Source: Portulaca oleracea
Taxonomy: Eukaryota > Streptophyta > Magnoliopsida > Caryophyllales > Portulacaceae
Reading direction: 5' to 3'
NCBI GenBank assembly: GCA_029582165.1
Contig: CM055874.1
Location: 4,290,114-4,354,113 of the forward strand
DNA length: 64,000 nucleotides
Of this stretch, positions 11,476 to 36,200 are shown piece after piece. Position 1 is the stretch's first letter. Each line of letters starts with the position of its first letter. The notes under the pieces were generated by a model. That model searched no databases, had not been told where the DNA came from, and worked only from the letters and a program-made list of their open reading frames with translations. Both the position numbers and the translations under genes were made by a program.

Positions 11476-11866
11476 TATATTATAGACAAAATATTCATAA
11501 GACAAACTTCATGCTTAAAAAAAAAAAAAACCTTGTCCCCTTCCATCTTGCCCGTTGGCCGTTGCCTTCGTCCCTCGTCGCCCACTTCCAGAAAGAGCAA
11601 AAAAAAGGAAAAACAAAACAAAACCTGAAAAATAAAAGTAGAGCTTTTTTTTTTTGATTTTTCATAGCGGCGCAGGTTAGTGAAAAAAATGTCACTCATG
11701 TGGCGCACATTAGCACTCTGCTTTCCTGTCCAGCGGCTCCCTCCAACACGAACGAACCCCTCTTTCTTTCTCTTTCCTTATCTTGCGCAGGTGGAGGTGA
11801 AGAAGAAGAAGAAAGAAGAAGCTATTTTATACTTTTCCTCCTCAAATTCTTCTAGGTTTTCGCAAA

Positions 11867-11875
11867 TTAGGGTTT
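11867..11875 (-). promoter_or_regulatory. Telo-box in the INO80 leader region
   Basis: AAACCCTAA on the minus strand (TTAGGGTTT on plus), about 90 bases before the INO80 start codon. Telo-boxes are common near the transcription start of plant housekeeping and replication genes. A second TTTAGGGTTT is at 39011-39020, just before the start of the small coiled-coil gene. Confidence 0.5.
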
Positions 11876-11905
11876 CTTCTTCGCCCCCTTTTCTCGTCCT
11901 CGTCC

Positions 11906-11932
11906 ATGGCGGTTATCAGGACTGTGTCTTAG
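11906..11932 (+). CDS. Upstream ORF of INO80 (8 codons)
   Basis: ATG-GCG-GTT-ATC-AGG-ACT-GTG-TCT-TAG encodes MAVIRTVS and ends 33 bases before the INO80 start codon. Its context (CCATGG) is strong. If it is within the transcript, as the adjacent leader sequence suggests, it would be scanned first and could limit INO80 translation. The peptide itself is not recognised. Confidence 0.5.
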   Translation: MAVIRTVS

Positions 11933-11965
11933 ACACTGCCGTCGACTGTAGAATAACGAGAAACC

Positions 11966-24578
<12,613 letters not shown>

Positions 24579-25398
24579 TAAGGTAGACTCTGTGATATTG
24601 TTAGATGCTCACCGATACCCAGAATCGTTATTCGATTCTGCTTCTAGGTCAAAGCTAGAAATTAGCAATTGGCTTTTTTGCTTCCATTTTTGCTGATCTT
24701 TGATGATTTTCCGATACCCGGGAAGCAAGCAGCCAGCTCCTATTTGTATGATGAGTTGTTGTACAGTTTATTAGAATACAGTTGATCTGGCAACCCAATG
24801 TAATTATCATCCATTATAAAAGAAATATATACCAAAGCCACATCCCTTTTTTTTCCTTTCTTGTAAGCTTATTTTGTATATTCATTGTTCAACCTGGGTT
24901 GGTTAAAATGTTCACAGATAAGATCCAGATATGTGGAAGTTTCAGTTTTTTTTCTTTGTATCAGTGGATGTCTTAAGCTGGTGTCAAATAGCTCTTTGTA
25001 TTTTCTCTGTAACTAATGATCAAAGAAAAATGAGTTGAGAAATACAGCAAAAGATCTGCAGCTGTTTGAGGGCAAAGGCTATGTTAGGCAACAATGTTCG
25101 GGGTAATGTTTAGCGTTTTGATCAAGTTAGAATTCTAATTGCCTCAATATTAGTATACGGTAAGGTAACGTTTTGATTAGCTTTAAGCGTTTTAGGTGGT
25201 GTTTTGTGGAACGTTAATAAAGTTTCACATTTTTTGGTCAAAAGATCCTCTTTGAAAATTTTATCTTTGGAAATCATCCATATATATCCTTGTATGTCAG
25301 TTCACATTAATTTACTAACTCAAATCTAAATTTACCATATGCGATTCTCATTTGGGATGGAGTATATGGCAGGTTAATTAGCTTGTAGCTAAAAATTA

Positions 25399-25682
25399 GG
25401 CTATGTTTTTTTGTGCGGTTGGTAAAATGCAAAAATGGTGCATGTGGTGAAAATTGTGACAAGTGCGGTGAAGTGTGTAAGGATATGGTGAAATTTGTGG
25501 AAAGTATAGTTGATCTGGTAGGTGAGGAGAGAGGATGTAAAAAGTAGAAAAAAAAAGTGAGGAGAAAGAAAAGTAAAGAGATATACTGATAATGATTATG
25601 ATATGATACGGTAAAGTGTGAAAAAATATTGAGTGACATGGTGAATTATGGTACCACTGTACTATATAAAAATAAAGGGCCC
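25399..25682. mobile_element. PIF/Harbinger-like MITE, same family as 8721 and 37920
   Basis: Begins GGCTATGTTTTTTTGTGCGG after TTA and ends near AAATAAAGGGCC. The inside has the family's 'gtgcggtgaagtgtg' and 'atggtgaaatttgtgg' repetition. The ends are more diverged than in the 37920 and 53938 copies, so the boundaries are uncertain by a few bases. Confidence 0.6.
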
Positions 25683-27550
25683 TACTAGGAGTAGGGTGGG
25701 ACAGACTACACCAAAATACAGTTAGGAATGGGCTCATGTTGAACCTTGACCACAATTTCATATGGCATGTTTTGTTATTCATTCTCAAGTATGAAAAACA
25801 CCATCAGTTCTAGGTTTGAGTGTTTGATTTCAACATGCTTGTTCATGTGATCTCATTAATGAAATCTGCTATGAGTAAGGTTTGAGTGATAAATGAATCA
25901 ATGATGCCGACCTTTTCTTTTGGTTTGTCTTCCCCTTTTCGGGTTGTCTTCTTTTTTTCAGTTTTTATTGAAAATCGTCAATGATATTGGAAAATAAAGA
26001 GAATATTGATACGATAATTTCTCGTAAGACTTTAATTATGAGAAAGGTTTGTAGTTTAAAGGTTATTGTAGATCAATGCGCAACAATGAAATGCTTCAAG
26101 AAGGGTGCTAAAAAGAAAAGAAACAAATTGCTTGATTTCTTCTTCGAGTGATTTGTCAATTAGATGGTTTCTGACTTTCTGCGGAGTCATGGGTTGTATC
26201 TTTTAAGTTGTTGGTGCTCTTTGTCTTGATGCCTTCCTTTGTTGTTTTGCTGTTTTATGTTGAACTCAGTAGCATCTTTAATGTGTAGTTTAAGTTTTTA
26301 ACCTTTCATTAACTTTCAATAATTCAAAAAATAAAAATAAAAATGATGAGCATTTCTTGGCTAAACTTTTTATCTAGCATACGAGCACAAAATGATTAGT
26401 AACTGCGACCGATGAGAATATTTTGATTTAGACAAATATAATAATGAACCAAATATTTTTGTTTCTTTGTTTAGTTCTAAAACCTGAACATACCAGGATG
26501 AAAAACGACAAATAGTGATAATCATCTAACACAAGAAAATCTTATTACGTTATATACAGAGCCATTAAAAATGACATTTAAAAGTGCTGCAGACTTAACA
26601 TTTAGGTTTCAATACAACAAAACCTGCAATACCTTTTCGCACTTACACGCACAACGCTAACTTTTTCTTTATCTTTATTCCTAAATTTACTTCACTTTCA
26701 AACACAAGGATTCTTCATTTTTCCTACACAGCTACTATCCAAAAATTGGCTAAATTAATAGTTTGTCACTATCACCACCAACAAACCACCTATACTAAGC
26801 AGTATATGGTAGGTAACTTAAAAAATGAATGATAAAAACCATTCTATTCATACCAGAAATTACTAATCAACAATCCTTCATATTAGTTACATGTCTAAAT
26901 CCAAACCCCCTAATTATCTCAAGCCCATAAAGGTCTCAATCATTAACATGAAAAAATGGAGTTACTCATAATATGAATGTGAAAATTGATCACGTTATCA
27001 CTAAATTTTAAAGGGAGCCTTGACGCAACAATAAGAATGTTATCTTATAATTTTGAGATCACAAATTTGATTTCAACATAACTTCTTTGTGAGATTAAGA
27101 GTAGGATTGCATGCATTTATTCTCTCTAAATCTCATGAGTTTGGAAATATATATTTGGTCCACTAAGGTATAGTTAATGAATTGATGATGAACAAAAATG
27201 TGCTACAAATTATAAAAATAACAATAATAAAGTCTTGTCAAAATAATAATAAACACTCCCACGTGTACACGCGGATATCTCATCATCATTATAAGAAAAG
27301 GAATTTTCTTATTTGTTGTTGGGTGTATTCTTTTATAAATAAAATTTATGATGAGTTTGATTGGAAAACTTTTTTTAGAAAAGTAGGTATTTTTTTTTTT
27401 CAGGCTTACAAAATGTTTGGTTATATTTCGAAGATAGGAGCACTTTAATGTGAGGTACATTATTTCACTTTCAAGCTCGTTAAAGTTTTTTCAATAAAAG
27501 GCTAAGGAAAGTTGTTTTTTTCCCCTAAAAAAATCTTTCTTAATAATCTA
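25683..27550. other. AT-rich intergenic spacer downstream of INO80
   Basis: I see no gene, RNA or clearly bounded element here. The open frames at 27182-27460 on both strands are AT-rich, low-complexity and without recognisable domains. Confidence 0.5.
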
Positions 27551-28284
27551 CAAAACTCGTCATTAATAGACTCAAACATTCATTTCCAAGCTTGCAGAGT
27601 TTGAAAATTCAAGCTTCAAACCTCAATAGTCCCATATCTGATTAGTGAACTTAATATTAACTCGCCAATTTGAAGAAATAAGATTGTTTGAGTATAAAAT
27701 CATCATTGACCCTTCAACCACCAGCTTAAACATTTGGTTGGATAGTTCGACATAATATCAGAGCAAGACTAAAATAGGAAGTCTTAGGTTTGAATCTTAG
27801 CAACATCCAAACCCGTATTAATTGATAGATGTCAGGAGGGAAGTTTAATAGAGTAAAGAAAAGCGAAGTGCAAAGGTGTTAGTTTGTATGGAATGTTCGA
27901 GATACCTGAGGTAAAGTGGGAAATGTAGTGAAACAGTTGTTCAAGGAGATACTAGGGACCTTCGAGTCAAAACTTTTTACGATTAAGTTGTTCATAAAGT
28001 CAAGAATATAGAACGCTTGGAGAAAGATTGGATTTTCTTCCAGAGGAATAAAAGTCATATGGATATATCTGAGAAAGGAAACGTTCTTACCATATAATTT
28101 ATGAAGGGAAGAGAGTGTTCAGATAATTAACAGGAGTAAAACCCAGTGTTTTGGGGTTTTTGAGAGATAGTAATGCCCCCTGACAATGAATTGTCTTAGA
28201 AATCGATGCAAAGAGAAATGAACTTAAGGTTTTATGAATGACCAGCGTAAGGTGTTCGTCACGATGATGACCATAACCTCAGGA

Positions 28285-28426
28285 TGAGATACGATATCAT
28301 GAAGACACCTCGGAAGCCACTTGGGAAGCCGAGGAAGACATGAAGAAAAGCTACCCGCACCTCTTTATGGTTTTGACGCGAGTATTCCAACGGCAAGTTT
28401 CGGGACGAAACTTCTTTTTAGGGGAG
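28285..28426 (+). pseudogene. 3' end of a Ty3/gypsy polyprotein, decayed
   Basis: From about 28300 the plus strand reads TSEATWEAEEDMKKSYPHLF, the conserved tail found in plant Ty3/gypsy (chromovirus-type) polyproteins. It is followed by 'gtttcgggacgaaacttc' and the purine tract ggggaggg that precedes a 3' LTR. Upstream sequence (27880-28280) is probably more of the same polyprotein but is full of stops and shifts. It is not a functional gene. Confidence 0.7.
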
Positions 28427-30332
28427 GGTAACGACCCGCCAAACCCGTATTAATTAAAGCCGTAATCACGGTGTTTATCTAAATTACTGTTAGAAATTTT
28501 CTTTCTTTACGTTAATATGGTTATTTCTGTTATTATTATTATTTATTTTTATGCGCGACAGGTCTCGAGCTAGGCGATGGTTAAACGGGTTGATTTTATG
28601 TTATCTCGAATTTAAAGTTATGATTATTATTACGAGTTTATGAATACTTTTACGATAAGTTTTATAATTTATTTTATCATTCTCAATTTTACGCTTGTAA
28701 CCGAGGAAGGTTATATTATTCTCAATTCCGTTTCTTTACGATTTATACTACTCGATCCTCCTAAGTACATTTTATGGCCCGAATTATTTTATTAGTATGT
28801 TTTATCAGTTTAGTTTATGTGATTTTAATTTTTAGTCTTCCACCCAATTTTATTCCAAGGAAATTTTATTTAGTTATATACTAAATTATAATTTCAAGGT
28901 TTATGTTATGTATTTATTTGGGTTGATTACCAATTATTTTACCTAGCTAATTTCTTTTACCAATAGTTTAAGTTAAGTGTTAATTAGATGGTAATTTAAT
29001 TAGGGAAGGGTTTTTATTAAGGGGGTTAAAGGGGGTTTGAGTTCATTTGGCAAAATCAGAATTTTTATCACAACTTTCTCTCGCACTCACCCCTCTCCCT
29101 CTTCTTCCTCCCAATGCTGCCCAGCCGACCAGCCACCTCTGCCGCCCCCTGCCGACGCTTTTCCGGCGACCTCGCCGGCGCCGTCGGCCCCAGCCACCGG
29201 CCACCACCTTCTTCCCCCTTTACTTGTTCAATCTCTCACCTCAAATTCAAGTGTCTCCAAGTCGCCCACGCCATCTCAAGCTCGAGGCTCGTCGCTAAAG
29301 CTTTCATCTAACCAAGGTACGCGAATTGTCCAACTTTTCGCTCCTTTATGTTTACGGTTTATGCTAAATGTTTACGGTTTTTGCTAAATGTTTACGGTTT
29401 ATGCTAAAGGTTTACGGTTTATGCTAAAGGTTTACGGTTTATGCTAAATGTTTACGGTTTATGCTAATTTATGCTTTTATGATTATTCATGGTTTTAAGT
29501 GGTCCCATTTTATGGATTCTATGTTTTATGTTCTAGCTAGTTACGAGAAGTGCTAGCCTTTTAGATGCTCCTGATCAGAGTGTCCTAGACCTGGCCAGTG
29601 TCGACTGCATAACAGTCACCCATTCCAAACTTAGATCGGTTTGGGCATGCGCGTGTGTGAGATGCATTGCATCGATCGTAAGGGACCCAAAACTCTTAAA
29701 TTTATGTATTTACTTCTAAGTTCATGTGACATGTTCTTTCTTTATGAACTCAAGTTACTTTTACTCATGTATAAGTTTATGTTCATGTCATTTCAAGTTA
29801 ATGTTTTATCTCCTCTTTCCCGTTTTCAAAATGAATTTAAATGCCGGCACTAAAACCGTTTTCGAACGGTTTGACGTGTTGGAGGTTTGCGTACTGAGTG
29901 TTTCCCCACTCACTTTTCGCAATGTTTCAATGTTTTGTTTTAGGGGTCCGAGCACCAAGATAAAGGCAAAGGCAAGCAAGGGTAGTCACGTGTTGCAAGC
30001 AAGGTAGTCATGGTTGAAGTATTCCGGTCGACTTGGGTGTCCCACGTTTTAAAGTACCCATGCTTAAGGAAGAAGGATTGTACTTGTCATCTTTAATGGT
30101 TGTTTAAAGTTTGATGGTTATGCTTTGGAGATTCATCTTTAAGTATGAAGTTATGTTTTGGAAGTATAGTATGTAATGTTTATATGTTTTAATGATGTTC
30201 TTTTGGGTTGTTGCCTTGTCCCGAGTGGGGACGGCGGTAATACCTCCACCCTAAGGTGTTCCGCTGCGCTAATCACAGGTTTAGTATGAGTTGTTGTGTT
30301 AATCTTGTGGTTAAGGGTGTTGGGGTGTTACA
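28427..30332 (+). mobile_element. 3' LTR of a Ty3/gypsy element
   Basis: Starts directly after the purine tract with GGTAACGACCCGCCAAACC, where one would expect TGTAACG, and ends GGTGTTGGGGTGTTACA. Length is about 1.9 kb. The GC-rich patch at 29100-29320 and the 'accgagtggggacggcggtaa'-like stretch near 30220 resemble plant gypsy LTRs. No matching 5' LTR is in the window, so this is either a truncated element or an LTR with part of its body. Open frames inside it (29037-29387) are not called as genes. Confidence 0.65.
29351..29470 (+). repeat. 20-bp tandem repeat inside the gypsy LTR
   Basis: Six copies of a 20-base unit, TTTACGGTTTATGCTAAATG, with single-base variants (T/G at position 19, one A to T). 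It lies just downstream of the GC-rich patch of the LTR. Confidence 0.9.
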
Positions 30333-30599
30333 AGACCTTTGCAACATCCACTCGCCTCAAAGCATTCTTCTATCTTCTCTCTTTTTTAATTTTCATTTTT
30401 TTTTACTCCTTCAATATTCTTCCCTCAAGTATTCCATTAATGATAACATAAATGTCATTCACGTGAGTGAACGTGTTTGAACATAAAACTGTCATTAAAC
30501 TTTCAACCATCAGCTTAACATCTTGGTTGGATGGTTCAACAAATAGTATAGCTAGGAGACTGCATTAGCATGATGGAGAAAACGTCAATAAGTTGTTGA

Positions 30600-31468
30600 T
30601 AGACCTGGCAATTCTCGACCCGACCCGGAAACCCGACCCAAACCGACCCGCAGAAAGTGGGTTTTGAACACGAAATTCCGACCCGGGACCCGAAAATGAC
30701 CCGACCCAAAGAACCCGGTAAAAAGCGGGTCAGGTCGGGTCAGGTTTGGGTCGACCCGTTGGGTCAAACACTTTAATTTTAAGTGTTTTGTCTACTTTGA
30801 CCTTGTGCAAAAAAATGGGTCCATTCCATGAAAATTAAGGCTCAAAAGTAAAATATTGGGTGGTTTTGGAAAGCTATGCGTAGAGAGAGATATACAAATG
30901 AAATAATCAAATAACAAATGACCAAAACAAAACCCTAACACTGTCACTCACTCACTCTTTCAAATGAACCTCAAACTCCCGCATTCCTCCTCTCTTCTCT
31001 TTCAGTAAAATAGTGTATTATTGTCAAAGGTCAAAGTTCAGTGCATTATTGTCCAATACACCAAAAGTTTAGTATATTAGCATCCCAAAACCCTATATAT
31101 TTCATAAGTATTGTTATTCGTGATTGTTGACGTAAACCGCATAATACTTGTAGACTTGAAGATTGTTAAATTTTGTCCATTAGGTGTATATTAATATGTC
31201 AATACAACTATGACATATCATGGTGGTCGAACTTGGAATGGAATGATACATTACATAGGCGTCTTTGACTAATTATAATCAATTTTATTAGTTGTAAGTG
31301 ACTGAGAAAAAGGGCGGTCATGACCCGTAAACCCGACCCAAATCGCCCGAAACCGGAATACACCCGACCCGTATTTACCCGAACCCGAAATACACCCGAC
31401 CCGTATTTACCCGAACCCGATATACGACCGACCCGTAACCCGCCCGCCCGCCCGTATTGACAGGTCTA
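30600..31468. mobile_element. hAT-like element, 869 bp, with perfect 8-bp target duplication
   Basis: Begins TAGACCTGGCAATT and ends TATTGACAGGTCTA, inverted repeats of each other. GTTGTTGA is duplicated exactly at 30592-30599 and 31469-31476. Near both ends the sequence is built from cccgacccg and its variants. The middle holds unrelated AT-rich DNA and a piece of the 'attgtccaatacacc' repeat. No transposase is encoded, so it would depend on an autonomous hAT element elsewhere. Confidence 0.82.
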
Positions 31469-31476
31469 GTTGTTGA

Positions 31477-32590
31477 CAATGTATCTTAAACGTTGTTTTG
31501 TTCCGATATTGTTTTGTTTTGCATTGGTAACCCTTGTTTATTTTGGTGTCTTGCAGGTTGTTCTATGCAGTTGTATGTGACATTTGTTGCAAGACCTTTT
31601 GCCTTTTTTTTTTTTTGACAGATGGCCAATACAACGGGAAAATAAGAGTCATTAAGGAAGGGTTGGTTTTCTTGTCCTAATGGCAAGATCATGTGCTTCC
31701 TTAATGTTAACTTTTTTGAAGTTAAGGAAAAAACAATAGTATACATTAAAACACAAATTTTCATAATTGTGAATGATATCTTGGTAGTCCCCTGAGCCTT
31801 GACTGCTAACTACAAGATTCTTGCACCTTGGCCGTTGTCTTTGTGATTTCACTTTGGATGGACTTGAATAACCCAAAGTAGGTCACTCTCATGCATTTTC
31901 CTTTTAATCCCTGCAAACAGTTCCTAATATTGCTGTAAAGGATTCGCCGACCATGAGATACTGGAGACTTTCTTCTAGATGCATAGTTTCGGACTCGACC
32001 AGCTGTGAAATAAAAGTAGCGATCGTTCTACTATGATTGTTGGGGTGTTATAGTGCTAGGATCTTGCACCACGAACTAAAAATCTACGTTTTACCCTTTT
32101 AAAATTTGAATAATCGAAAAAAGTTGTGGCTGATGCAATTAATACTAGTACATATGACAACCAAAAGAAAAGTATATGGAAGAACACAACTCACAAGTCT
32201 CAACTCACAACAAAGCAAATGCAAAGTTAGAAAAAACTAAAAAAAGAACAAAAAAAAAAGGGTCCCAGAAGTAATTGATGACTATGAATGACTACTACTA
32301 CTACCAGCATTCTCCAGATAACACTTTGTAATATATGTACAGCAGTATTATCATTGTAGATTATACAGTCACACTAATAATAACAACACAACATTACTAA
32401 TTACTCCCCTTTTTCTTTTTCTTTTTTTTTCCAGTTCTTTCTGTAGCAGCACCAATATTAATGACCGTTGGGGAGGTTGGCAAGGGCATTCCCCATTAAT
32501 CTTTAATGCTTTCCCATCCTAACCAACTTCTTACTACTCCCTTAATCACCCAATCTTCTTAATTTCATCACCATCATAAATTCAACCCAT
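31477..32590. other. Spacer upstream of the GPDH gene
   Basis: No gene is supported. The minus-strand frames around 31486-31876 carry no domain that I recognise. The GPDH transcript probably starts after about 32590, judging by the pyrimidine-rich leader-like sequence there. Confidence 0.4.
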
Positions 32591-32765
32591 CACTCGTATA
32601 ATAATGGCCAATCACTTCTTCTTCATCTTCATATTCATCTGGGTTGCATTTTTTCTCACCTGTAAATCCACGCATTTCTCGTGTTCTAAACCCCTCATAC
32701 ACAGACAAAAAACACCCAGAAAAAGAGACTTTAGATTTTGGGGTTTTGACTGGGAAACAAACAAG

Positions 32766-32851
32766 GTTTGCAGTTTTTGCAATTATTGCTTTGTTGTTGT
32801 TGTTGTTGGTTTCCCCCTTTTTTTAATGTTGGGTGTGTGTGTATGTTTTCA
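32766..32851 (+). other. Probable 5'UTR intron of the GPDH gene
   Basis: A donor-like CAAG|GTTTGC at about 32766 and an acceptor-like tract ending TTTTCAG at about 32851 bracket a T-rich 86-base stretch ahead of the coding start at 33258. Leader introns are common in plant housekeeping genes. This is inferred from sequence only. Confidence 0.4.
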
Positions 32852-33214
32852 GGACGGTTCTACGGTAGCTGAACAAACCTGGGCGGAAAAAACAAAGATA
32901 AAGTTGATATATTTGCTGTTTGAGAGATTGTGTCTCATTTAATATACATTTGTGTGCTTCTTTTTTGATGGGAAAATTCTGATTTAGGTGGGAAAATTCA
33001 CCAAAATCTAGATCTTTTACTGGGAGATTTCTGGGGTTTTGGGTTTCTGATTTGGGAAAGGAAAAATTGTTATTTAGAGTGAAGACTTGGGTAACATAAA
33101 TCTAGAACTACTACTCAGAATCTTGAGGTGGGTTAGAGAAGATTTAAGCATTAGTTGAGAGGGGCAGCACAAACTGAATTGCACACCAAGTGTTTGATTA
33201 TTTGTCTGTGTGTT

Positions 33215-33241
33215 ATGTTTGTATTTGAGTTGGGTTTTTGA
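33215..33241 (+). CDS. Upstream ORF of the GPDH gene (8 codons)
   Basis: ATG at 33215 encodes MFVFELGF and stops at 33241, 16 bases before the GPDH start codon. Its context (GTTATGT) is weaker than that of the main start (AATATGG), so leaky scanning would be expected. Its presence in the transcript is inferred. Confidence 0.4.
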   Translation: MFVFELGF

Positions 33242-33257
33242 GTTTAGTGCTGAGAAT

Positions 33258-36200
33258 ATGGTTGGAAACATTGAAGTTAACCATAAACCCTATTCGAATG
33301 GGTCGGTTCCCCATTACAATGGTAGTGAAGAGAAGCTCGATGAGCTTCGAAGGCTATTGGGGAAGTCCGAGGGCGATCCTTTGAGAATTGTGAGTGTTGG
33401 AGCGGGTGCGTGGGGGAGTGTTTTTGCAGCTTTGTTGCAGGATAGTTATGGTCAGTTTCGCGATAAGGTTCAAATCCGAGTATGGAGAAGGTCGGGGAGG
33501 GCGGTTGATAGAGCGACTGCTGAGCATCTTTTCGAGGTGATCAATTCGAGGGAGGATGTACTGAGGAGGTTGATTCGGCGTTGTGCGTATCTCAAGTATG
33601 TCGAGGCAAGGTTAGGTGATCGGACGTTGTATGCGGACGAGATATTGAGGGACGGGTTTTGCTTGAACATGATTGACACCCCGCTTTGTCCGTTGAAGGT
33701 GGTGACCAACTTGCAAGAGGCCGTTTGGGACGCGGACATAGTGGTGAATGGGTTGCCTTCGACGGAAACAAGGGAGGTGTTTGAGGAGATTAGCAAGTAT
33801 TGGAAGGAGAGGCTTACGGTTCCGATTATCATATCTTTGGCAAAGGGTATTGAGGCCGCTTTGCATCCGGTGCCACACATAGTCACCCCCACGGAGATGA
33901 TATACCGAGCAAGTAAGGCAAACCCCAACTCAGTTTTTCTTGTTTTAAGTGGAAAATCGTGCTTTGTTTGCATTTATTTGATCATGGTATCATCATGTAA
34001 TTGTAATTGAATTCCATATTTTGTTCCAAATCCAATACCCCAAAAAATATGTTGCAAGCTTACCCATGAATCACATACTTTGGCATAAATCATGTTTTAT
34101 TTGCCTTTATTTGATCTTTTCATGGTCATGGCATCGTCACATAATTGTTATTGAATTCCATATATTGTTCTAGAATAACAAAACCGTGCACGACAAGTAC
34201 CTTGAGGCATGTCAAATTTAGGACTTCTTCAGGCTGGTTAGATGTTGGAAGGAGGTGGACCCATGACATTCCTAAAATCCTCCCATTTAACTAACTCTAC
34301 TCTGCTCAAGTCTTGCCCCGACGACCCTACTAGTTTAGATTATAAATTATGGGTGAAAATTTTCTTTGAAGAGGTGGTCTCATTGAAAGCTCTATGTTGT
34401 GTTTTTATAATGAATTGTGTTTTAATGATGAATGGTGGTCATGAGTGGCATCATTATTCCTTCTATGTAATACCTTATTATAAGCTCGGCGGAAGTTGCT
34501 ATTATGGTCCCTCATTAAAAAGATCTTACGGCTCTTTCCATGCATTCTTCTTGTGCTTTTCTTGAACATTTACATTAAAACCTGGCAGCTGGAATACCGA
34601 TGGAAAACATCCTTTATCTTGGTGGACCGAACATTGCTTCGGAAATTTACAACAAGGAGTACGCCAACGCTCGTATATGTGGAGCGGAGAAGTGGAGGAA
34701 GCCTCTGGCCAAGTTTCTAAGGCAGCCTCATTTCATTGTGTGGGACAATAGTGATCTTGTCACCCATGAAGTCATGGGAGGTTTGAAGAATGTGTATGCT
34801 ATTGGAGCTGGTAAGTTGTATAGTTTTATGCCCGCTTTTAGTGATCTTGTAGCAATCGTACCTGTAAATTTAAAATTTAGAGAGACTGGTTCCAGTTGAC
34901 CCAATATTTTATAACCATTCGCTACTACTACATCATGAAAAACAAGCATAAAAGGGTTTAGCCGTTTAGAGAGCATTTTGGTTAAGTCCCCCCAAAAACA
35001 ATGGAAGGAAATTCATCAAAATTCAAAAACGAATATCGTAACTCCCCCTAAATTTGATTTCAATTGTTTTTTTGTTGCTTAGCCTTTGTCTTAGAGTTGT
35101 GTTGTACAGTTCGTGTGCCCAAATATATAGATTTCGGGGAAATTTCCTGCAGACTTGATACTACTACCTTTGATTTTCCTCCGATTTTTAAGTTGAACTA
35201 TGCACACAAAGATTGGAGATGATGAATATACATCTATCTAAGCACTTATTTTTCTCATTTTCAGGGATGGTAGCAGCACTTACAAATGAAAGTGCCACCA
35301 GCAAATCAGTGTATTTTGCACACTGTACATCGGAGATGATATTCATTACTCATTTGTTGGCCGAAGATCCCGAGAAGCTAGCTGGTCCATTGCTCGCTGA
35401 TACGTACGTTACACTATTGAAGGGACGTAATGCATGGTACGGTCAAATGCTTGCCAAGGGCGGTCTCAGCCTCGACATGGGTGATAGCATCAGTGGCAAG
35501 GGGATGATTCAGGTATAAATTTATAAACCCGTTGTCATTCATCGTTCATTCTGAACCGTAGAGTTTCATTTGTAGAATTACTGATTTTATCGGTAGAATT
35601 ACCGAGGGATCAAAGCGGGCTACCCCTCTTAAGTTTAACACCAACTGGTTTTACGATGAAATTCGCTTAATTTGTTACCATTGACAGGGTGTTTCTGCGG
35701 TTGGAGCATTTTACGAACTCCTGAGTCAGTCGTCTCTGAATGTGCCTCTTCGTGGAGAAAGCAAACCAGTCGCCCCCGTTGAGTTATGCCCCATCTTAAA
35801 GACACTCTACAAAATACTCATAACAAGGTGATATATCCTATGCTCCTCAATACTTCAATATCAAATTGTTGTTTGCTACTTACTCACCCTATTGCCCCCC
35901 GTCATGTCCGGTAGAGTTTGTTGGTAGTTACCGTCTGTAAAAATAAATAACCGAAAACCCTAAATTTGGGTCATTCTTATATGCTGGATGAAATTTATTA
36001 GATGCTCCTGGAGTTTGTTCTCTAAATAGTGTAATCGTTCACTTGTGGATAGATTTGACATGACTCGATCCGATAACCCGACCTGAACCCGCCCGAAATT
36101 TCTGGGTTTTGAACACGATTTTTTCAACTAAACCCAAAAATCAGCGGGTCAAACCCGAAAATTAGCGGGCCAATCCCGACCCGCCCGTTTGACCCGAAAA

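Larger units (their letters stand above)
27600..30543 (+). mobile_element. Nested LTR-retrotransposon remnants
   Basis: Two similar stretches bracket the region: 27705-27752 (cttcaaccaccagcttaaac, then ttggttgga) and 30496-30543 (ctttcaaccatcagcttaac, then ttggttgga). The first is directly followed by ATATCAGAGC, a near match to the initiator-Met tRNA primer-binding motif (TGGTATCAGAGC). This suggests the ends of two diverged LTRs of one element, with the gypsy piece (28270-30332) inside or replacing its interior. Reading frames are broken throughout. Confidence 0.45.

Noticed and set aside
29037..29387. Proline-rich 116-residue frame
   Set aside because: It lies within the gypsy LTR and overlaps two other frames; composition follows from the CT-rich DNA.
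29351..29470. CRISPR-like array
   Set aside because: The 20-base units are directly tandem without spacers, in a plant LTR.
33470..33973. Minus-strand 167-residue frame
   Set aside because: Antisense shadow of GPDH exon 1.
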